Assembly (NCBI GenBank): GCA_019058015.1
Contig: JAHLWH010000117.1
Span: 1 to 41,471 of the forward strand
Length of the DNA stretch: 41,471 nt
Direction: 5' to 3'
From: Promethearchaeota archaeon
GTDB lineage: Archaea; Asgardarchaeota; Lokiarchaeia; Sigyniarchaeales; SOKP01
The stretch's first letter is position 1. Each line of letters begins with the position of its first letter. The notes beneath the pieces were generated by a model that made no database searches, was not told the origin of the DNA, and was given only the letters and a program-made list of their open reading frames with translations. Shown piece by piece: positions 35,696 through 41,471 of the stretch. Made by a program: the position numbers and the translations under genes.

Positions 35696-37288
35696 ATGGA
35701 AAAAATTATACCATTTATGATCGGTGACATAAAATATGTCCCCTCTCAAACTAGGAGAACATTTATTGAAGAAATAGCTTTATCTTTATGTTTATTATTT
35801 GAAGAAAATGGTAGTTCTATAAAAAAATGGGGTGCAATTGAAACAATTTCCTTGTGCTTTTGGCCAGTGAGATTAATCCCTTTAAATGAAAATCGTGCTT
35901 GTATAACTAGTTATTTACTTCAAAATGCTCCTAAAGTTCAAGTTGGTCCTTTTAAAAAAATTCCACCAAATCCTGCAGTAGTTGTTAAGGCTTCTGATTC
36001 TAAATCTTTTATTAATTCTTTAATTTCATATAATTCTAAATATCTTTCTAATAAGGCAAATTTCTCACGTAAAATGATTATTCAAGAAGCCCTATTTGGT
36101 ATTGAAGAAATCTATTTTTTTAAACCCTTTTTCTCTAATAATTATAGTTTAAAGACATTTGAAGAGAAATATTTTATTCTGTCTGGAGATCCCATAACAA
36201 AGAGTGTCAATCAAATCAATATTCGCAAGGAAATTTATGATTTTATAAATTTTACAGATGTTAAAATATTAGATCAATATAATGAAAAAATCAATGAATT
36301 ATGTGATAAATGGATTGAAAAAACTTCAAAAGATGTTGATAATTATAAAATTAAAACAATAGATCACCAAAAGGAAGAAGAACAGTTAGAAAGATTAAAT
36401 AAAGAATTAAGAGAAGAAAAAGAGAAAGATCTGTATGATTCTGATGAAGAGTTATTGAATTCAGGAAAATTTAAGATTAATGATATTTCATCTGTTATAA
36501 TAAATGAAATTGAATCATTAAAAAAAGAAATACTAAAGCTAGGTCAATCAACAAAAGAAAAAAATTTACCTCTAATTAATGAGAACATTAAAAACTCATA
36601 TAGAGAGTGTAAAAAAGTTGAGAATTCCATAAAACAATTTGATAATGAAATAACAGTATTAAAAAGAAATTTAGTAAAAGAAAGAAATAATATTCGAAAA
36701 AACCATAACTCAGTAATTTCTAGTATAGAATCCAACATTAATTTAATAAAAGCAAAAATGGACTCTGATGAGAAAGATTATAATAAAGAATTTGTAGATC
36801 TCCAAGACGAATTAAAACAAATTCAAAATCTAAAACAAAAAGTCAATAATAATTTTTTAATCATCAAAGAAATGGAGTTGGATCAAGTACAAAAATTCTT
36901 GCATGCATATACTCTCGAGATCAAAACAGAAAATGTGATTGTTGGAATACCAATCTTTATTTTCAATTTTCGAAGTCATAAGGCGGAAAAAGTGGATAAA
37001 TACATGCCTGTATTACCTATATTAATTAGTGAAGGGAAAAAAAAGGGGAATGTTGCAAATGTAAAATCTAAAAAAAGAATAATTTTTACCGATCGTTTCA
37101 TTAAAATATTTAATAAATATAAGGCAATGAAAGATTTAATCTCGGTAGAAAGTAAAAAGAATAATATATTAGAAATTAAAAATTTAACATATTTATTATT
37201 AGAATCTATAGATGAATTAAGAATGAAGGAGCTAATATCAAAAAAAATAGCAACAAATGTTAAAGATCTAATTGAATCTATAATTTAA
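35696..37288 (+). CDS. Coiled-coil protein of unknown function
   Basis: The ATG at 35696 is preferred (530 residues) over the TTG at 35669, since GTGAT stands about 8 nt before it as a likely ribosome-binding site. The N-terminal 190 residues form a globular domain (FWPVRLIPLNENRACITSYLL, VQVGPFKKIPPNP). Residues about 205-395 are a long coiled coil. The C-terminal 130 residues are globular again (VIVGIPIFIFNFRSHKAEKVDKY). No signal peptide or membrane segment. It could be a scaffold or effector for the neighbouring GTPases; that is only a guess from position. Confidence 0.65.
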   Translation: MEKIIPFMIGDIKYVPSQTRRTFIEEIALSLCLLFEENGSSIKKWGAIETISLCFWPVRLIPLNENRACITSYLLQNAPKVQVGPFKKIPPNPAVVVKASDSKSFINSLISYNSKYLSNKANFSRKMIIQEALFGIEEIYFFKPFFSNNYSLKTFEEKYFILSGDPITKSVNQINIRKEIYDFINFTDVKILDQYNEKINELCDKWIEKTSKDVDNYKIKTIDHQKEEEQLERLNKELREEKEKDLYDSDEELLNSGKFKINDISSVIINEIESLKKEILKLGQSTKEKNLPLINENIKNSYRECKKVENSIKQFDNEITVLKRNLVKERNNIRKNHNSVISSIESNINLIKAKMDSDEKDYNKEFVDLQDELKQIQNLKQKVNNNFLIIKEMELDQVQKFLHAYTLEIKTENVIVGIPIFIFNFRSHKAEKVDKYMPVLPILISEGKKKGNVANVKSKKRIIFTDRFIKIFNKYKAMKDLISVESKKNNILEIKNLTYLLLESIDELRMKELISKKIATNVKDLIESII

Positions 37289-37357
37289 CATATTCAAAAA
37301 AATATTTAACTAATCATTAATTCTTTTATTTAATTAAATTGATAGATAACACTGATT

Positions 37358-37543
37358 ATGGGTCTTTATAGTAAGGTTAAAAATAATTTGTCTGAAAGTT
37401 TTTCTATTTTTCAATTAATGTCTTTATTGGAGATGGATGAATCAGACATAAGAGAGTGTAGGAACGTTTTAAAACAATGGTATCTATTAGGATATATAAA
37501 AAGAATCTCTAAAAATATGTATCAGAAAATAAAAAAATCTTAA
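37358..37543 (+). CDS. Small winged-helix-like protein
   Basis: 61 residues. SIFQLMSLLEMDESDIRECRNVLKQWYLLGYIKRI fits a compact helix-turn-helix with a C-terminal strand. It lies 69 nt after the coiled-coil gene on the same strand and may be cotranscribed. Function unknown. Confidence 0.5.
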   Translation: MGLYSKVKNNLSESFSIFQLMSLLEMDESDIRECRNVLKQWYLLGYIKRISKNMYQKIKKS

Positions 37544-37595
37544 TAACGTTATTCTCTATTTTAACAATTCTTTTTATTCCATTTGAAAAAAAGAA

Positions 37596-38174
37596 TTAAT
37601 TGATTTGAATACTTATTTGCGGAAAGATGAAATTAAGCATTTTTTTAAAAGACTCAAAAATACCAATACCATCTGTTGCAATAGTATTAAGAATATCAAC
37701 TTTTTCAAAAAGAGTGTAATTAATTTCATTTAAAAATTCTGATTTTTCTATTTTATTTTCCAAATCCCATTTATTTAAACAAATTATTATAGGTATATCA
37801 TAAAATTTATTTGAGAAAAAGGCATTTAATTCATTCCAAGACCTTAAATTCTGTTTAATACAGACATTTTGTGAATCTACAATAAAAATTATTCCATCAA
37901 CTCCTATTAATGTTGCTGGTCGTGTACTTGCATAAAAATCTTGGCCAGTAGCTGAATATAATAGCAATTTAATATTCCATTCAAAACCTTGAAAATTTAA
38001 TACTCCAAAATCGAAAAATAATGTTCTTCCAGTTGTACTTTCTATTGATTTTAATGTTTCTTGTTTTCCAAAATATTTAAATAAGCTTTTTAATGATGTA
38101 GTTTTTCCTGACATTGCAGGGCCATAATATACAATTTTAATTTGAATTGTTTTGTTACTATAATCAAATAGCAA
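37596..38174 (-). CDS. MglA-like small GTPase
   Basis: 192 residues. G1 is GPAMSGKTTS (about 18-27). The MglA-type switch STTGRTLFFDFGVL is followed by G3 SATGQDFY, then GVDGIIFIVDSQ, G4 NKWD and G5 IATDG. The TGRTLFFDF block is a hallmark of MglA, the bacterial/archaeal polarity GTPase. It starts 4 nt after protein X, so roadblock, X and GTPase form one tight operon, like mglB-mglA pairs. Confidence 0.9.
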   Translation of the reverse strand: MLFDYSNKTIQIKIVYYGPAMSGKTTSLKSLFKYFGKQETLKSIESTTGRTLFFDFGVLNFQGFEWNIKLLLYSATGQDFYASTRPATLIGVDGIIFIVDSQNVCIKQNLRSWNELNAFFSNKFYDIPIIICLNKWDLENKIEKSEFLNEINYTLFEKVDILNTIATDGIGIFESFKKMLNFIFPQISIQIN

Positions 38175-38178
38175 AATA

Positions 38179-39081
38179 TTACCCCCATAAAGATTCTAAA
38201 TGATCTCCAATTTTTACATGTTTCCCATTTTTTAATAATGGGTCAAATCCTTCACTCCATTCATAATATATAAAAGAAAGTATTCTTTCTATAGGCGCAG
38301 TTTGATAATCTATTGTATTTAAAAGGATTTTTCCACTGATTGTTGCATCTAAACCCAAAGTTGATAGTAAATTTAAACGATTTAAAATGAAAAAAGCTCT
38401 TTTTGATGCAGAGAAGAAATTTTGGATCTCTTTTTTAAAAATATTTTTTTGGATCTCTTCTTTTTCTATAGAAAAGTCTAAAAGGCTACTCATTGTAATA
38501 TCATCAATATTTGTTGTGTTTGTTTTTTGTGATAAAATCCTCTTCATTCTTATTATAGAATTTTCAGTATCTTGTGAGCTTTTTCTTAGAATTCTCCTCT
38601 CTAATTTTAGATTAATATCACTTGACTTATCACCTTCTAACTCTACTGATATTGAGTTATTTATGAGCATAATCGAAAGAAATAAAAAATATTTTTCACG
38701 CATCAATTGTTTTATTATTTTAATTTTCTGTTGATTTTTTATTTGGAGCTCTATTCCAATTACCCAAGATTTAAAATTTTTAATATTGTTTAAAGCTTTT
38801 AAAGCAACACTTGAAGGGCATCTAATAATAATTCTTTGAGAATTATAATCAATTTCTTCATTTTTACATAGGTTTTGATATTCAATATCTGATACAAAAT
38901 CTGTATAATAGATTAATTCTTTTCTAAAATGCATAAGATCACATAATTCTGCCGAAAAATTATCAACATCAATTTCATTTTCTCCCAATATTATTATCGG
39001 TATTCTATTAAGAAGACTATATAAGATAAGAGATAATTTTTTTTCACCTATCTTATCTATTGACTGTATAATTTGCAGGAT
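38179..39081 (-). CDS. Protein X between roadblock and MglA genes; no standard start codon
   Basis: From the TTG at 38988 the product is 269 residues, but the frame stays open 93 nt further and encodes LSLILYSLLNRIPIIILGEN, which reads smoothly into the rest. Upstream, GGAGAG (39088-39093) precedes in-frame ATC (39081) and CTG (39078), then a TAA stop. A start at ATC or CTG would give about 300 residues. The protein is alpha/beta; the N-terminal IPIIILGENEIDVD resembles a nucleotide-binding-like beta-alpha start without a P-loop. No family is recognised. Its place between roadblock and GTPase genes suggests a regulator or bridge of the two. Confidence 0.7.
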   Translation of the reverse strand: MLQIIQSIDKIGEKKLSLILYSLLNRIPIIILGENEIDVDNFSAELCDLMHFRKELIYYTDFVSDIEYQNLCKNEEIDYNSQRIIIRCPSSVALKALNNIKNFKSWVIGIELQIKNQQKIKIIKQLMREKYFLFLSIMLINNSISVELEGDKSSDINLKLERRILRKSSQDTENSIIRMKRILSQKTNTTNIDDITMSSLLDFSIEKEEIQKNIFKKEIQNFFSASKRAFFILNRLNLLSTLGLDATISGKILLNTIDYQTAPIERILSFIYYEWSEGFDPLLKNGKHVKIGDHLESLWG

Positions 39082-39087
39082 CCTATT

Positions 39088-39093
39088 CTCTCC
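39088..39093 (-). promoter_or_regulatory. Ribosome-binding site of protein X
   Basis: GGAGAG on the minus strand, six bases before the in-frame ATC 39081 and nine before CTG 39078. It lies about 100 nt upstream of the first standard start codon (TTG 38988), in the short gap after the roadblock gene. Confidence 0.5.
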
Positions 39094-39101
39094 TTAATTA
39101 T

Positions 39102-40136
39102 TTATTTTATAATTAATTCTCCTAACAGCTTTTTAATGTCAAAATGCTTTTTGTAGTCTTCAATAACTAATGCTTTTTTAATAGTTTGGTTTAATTTATT
39201 TGCGTACTGAGGTATTATCAACCTGAGTAGACCTAATTTATATTTTCCTTTATCAATAAGAGAACTAAAAATTCCTTTATCAAGACCATAAATAAATTGA
39301 AAATTGGTTTCACAATCTAAAAGAATTGTATTAATTTGCATTTTTTTCAACAACCAAGCGCATCTATTTGAGGTTTGAAATAATGAGTAACTCATAGCTG
39401 CAACTGTTTCAAGTGGATTATACCAAAAAATTTCTTTTTTTATAATTTTTGAAGCTATAAAACCACCTTCTAGCGTAAGAAAAGAACATCTTAAATCAGG
39501 TATCGAAAAAGAAAAAGTTTTTAAAATTTGATCTAATTGATAAGAATCCTTTTCAGAAAACCCTAATGAATAAGCTGATAATTTGAAATCTCTTGAAAAA
39601 TCTTCTTTTACATCGAATTCTTCCATCATCTTCTTTATTTGTTCGTTGTTAAACTCAATTAAAGGTGGTTTGAAAGATTCACCTGAAGTAATCAACGTTC
39701 GTTTAATTTTCATAAGACTATCTCCTGTTTGTAAAAATATGCTTCCAAGATTTACTGTTGGAAGTGTAGTAATTGCTATAAAAAACTCATTATCATTTTC
39801 AAAAATACCTTGTTCTTCTAAAATTTTATTAAGTGGAGAATCATATGAGTTTTTAAGTGGAGCGATTAAAATTTTTGCCTTTTTCCCCTCAATTAATATA
39901 TATTTTAGTTCTTTTGGATGTAAATGAATACCGATATTATAAATTGCACTTGTGGCTGCAGAAACGCCAAAAATTTCGTCTTTTGAAAACCAAACCCCAC
40001 TTGATTGAATGGGATTACCATCTCTCTGAGTTAAGACAACATTTTCTACTCCCTTCAAATTTTTAATTTGATCTAAATGCTTTCCTATTCTTTCTCTAAT
40101 CGTCATTAAATAACCTAAAAATTGGAATTTATCCAT
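39102..40136 (-). CDS. Double roadblock/LC7 domain protein
   Basis: 344 residues with two roadblock/LC7 domains. The first (about 12-145) has ERIGKHLDQIKNLKGVENVVLTQ, DGNPIQSSG and the ELKYILIEGKKAKILIAPL strands. The second (about 200-330) has FSIPDLRCSFLTLEGGFIAS, LETVAAMSYSLFQ and the KKMQINTILLDCETNFQFIYGL strands. Roadblock proteins are MglB-like partners or GAPs of MglA GTPases and parts of eukaryotic Ragulator. A fused pair could stand in for an MglB dimer. It leads the operon with X and MglA. Confidence 0.85.
   Translation of the reverse strand: MDKFQFLGYLMTIRERIGKHLDQIKNLKGVENVVLTQRDGNPIQSSGVWFSKDEIFGVSAATSAIYNIGIHLHPKELKYILIEGKKAKILIAPLKNSYDSPLNKILEEQGIFENDNEFFIAITTLPTVNLGSIFLQTGDSLMKIKRTLITSGESFKPPLIEFNNEQIKKMMEEFDVKEDFSRDFKLSAYSLGFSEKDSYQLDQILKTFSFSIPDLRCSFLTLEGGFIASKIIKKEIFWYNPLETVAAMSYSLFQTSNRCAWLLKKMQINTILLDCETNFQFIYGLDKGIFSSLIDKGKYKLGLLRLIIPQYANKLNQTIKKALVIEDYKKHFDIKKLLGELIIK

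Positions 40137-41471
<1,335 letters not shown>

Overview
The window looks like a piece of an Asgard archaeal (Lokiarchaeia-like) chromosome. The DNA is very AT-rich. The 16S rRNA that starts near the right end has the archaeal 5' end. The information-processing genes are archaeal: TFB, Orc1/Cdc6, class I LysRS, ABCE1, eS17, uL3/uL4/uL23, an e-MtaB-type methylthiotransferase and a Sec11-like signal peptidase. Mixed in are genes typical of Asgard genomes: two MglA/Ras-like GTPases, a double-roadblock protein, a V4R/Bet3-like protein, and a site-1-protease-like subtilase. The lineage is inferred from gene content; no phylogeny was run.

Layout. 1-3.4 kb: 3' part of a large protein with acidic repeats followed by about five HTH repeats. 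3.5-9.7 kb: membrane-anchored subtilase, class II aldolase, two small DNA-binding proteins. 9.9-17 kb: surface protein, ABCE1, LysRS, zinc-ribbon protein, signal peptidase, an unknown protein. 17-19.2 kb: a short L3-L4-L23 operon. 19.5-23.8 kb: TFB, methylthiotransferase, tRNA-Glu(CUC) with an insertion in its D loop, ZNRD2-like protein, eS17, RNase P RNA (recognised from folding) and a PRC-barrel protein. 24.2-28.5 kb: Orc1/Cdc6 with a winged-helix partner, prepilin peptidase, polyprenol-kinase-like protein, SRP RNA. 28.5-34 kb: V4R protein, then a Tad/Flp-type pilus set (TadC/FlaJ-like, pilin-like, TadA/FlaI-like ATPase, and a divergent Flp pilin). 34.4-40.1 kb: GTPase, a box C/D sRNA, coiled-coil protein, and a compact roadblock-X-MglA operon. 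40.45 kb to the end: 5' two thirds of 16S rRNA.

How the genes fit together. Much of the window serves translation and RNA maturation (16S, tRNA, RNase P, SRP, C/D sRNA, ribosomal proteins, ABCE1, LysRS, methylthiotransferase). A second theme is the cell surface: SRP RNA, signal peptidase, prepilin peptidase, Flp-like pilus, and anchored surface proteins. A third is small-GTPase signalling with a roadblock partner.

The least ordinary observations are these. Two genes (TadC-like and protein X) have reading frames that continue 93-333 nt upstream of the first ATG/GTG/TTG to a Shine-Dalgarno-like site, suggesting AUU/AUC/CUG starts. The C/D sRNA has a guide that nearly matches the 16S gene in this same window. 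The tRNA has a short D-loop insertion. The subtilase carries a cytoplasmic zinc ribbon. The L3-L4-L23 block is cut off from the rest of the S10 operon.
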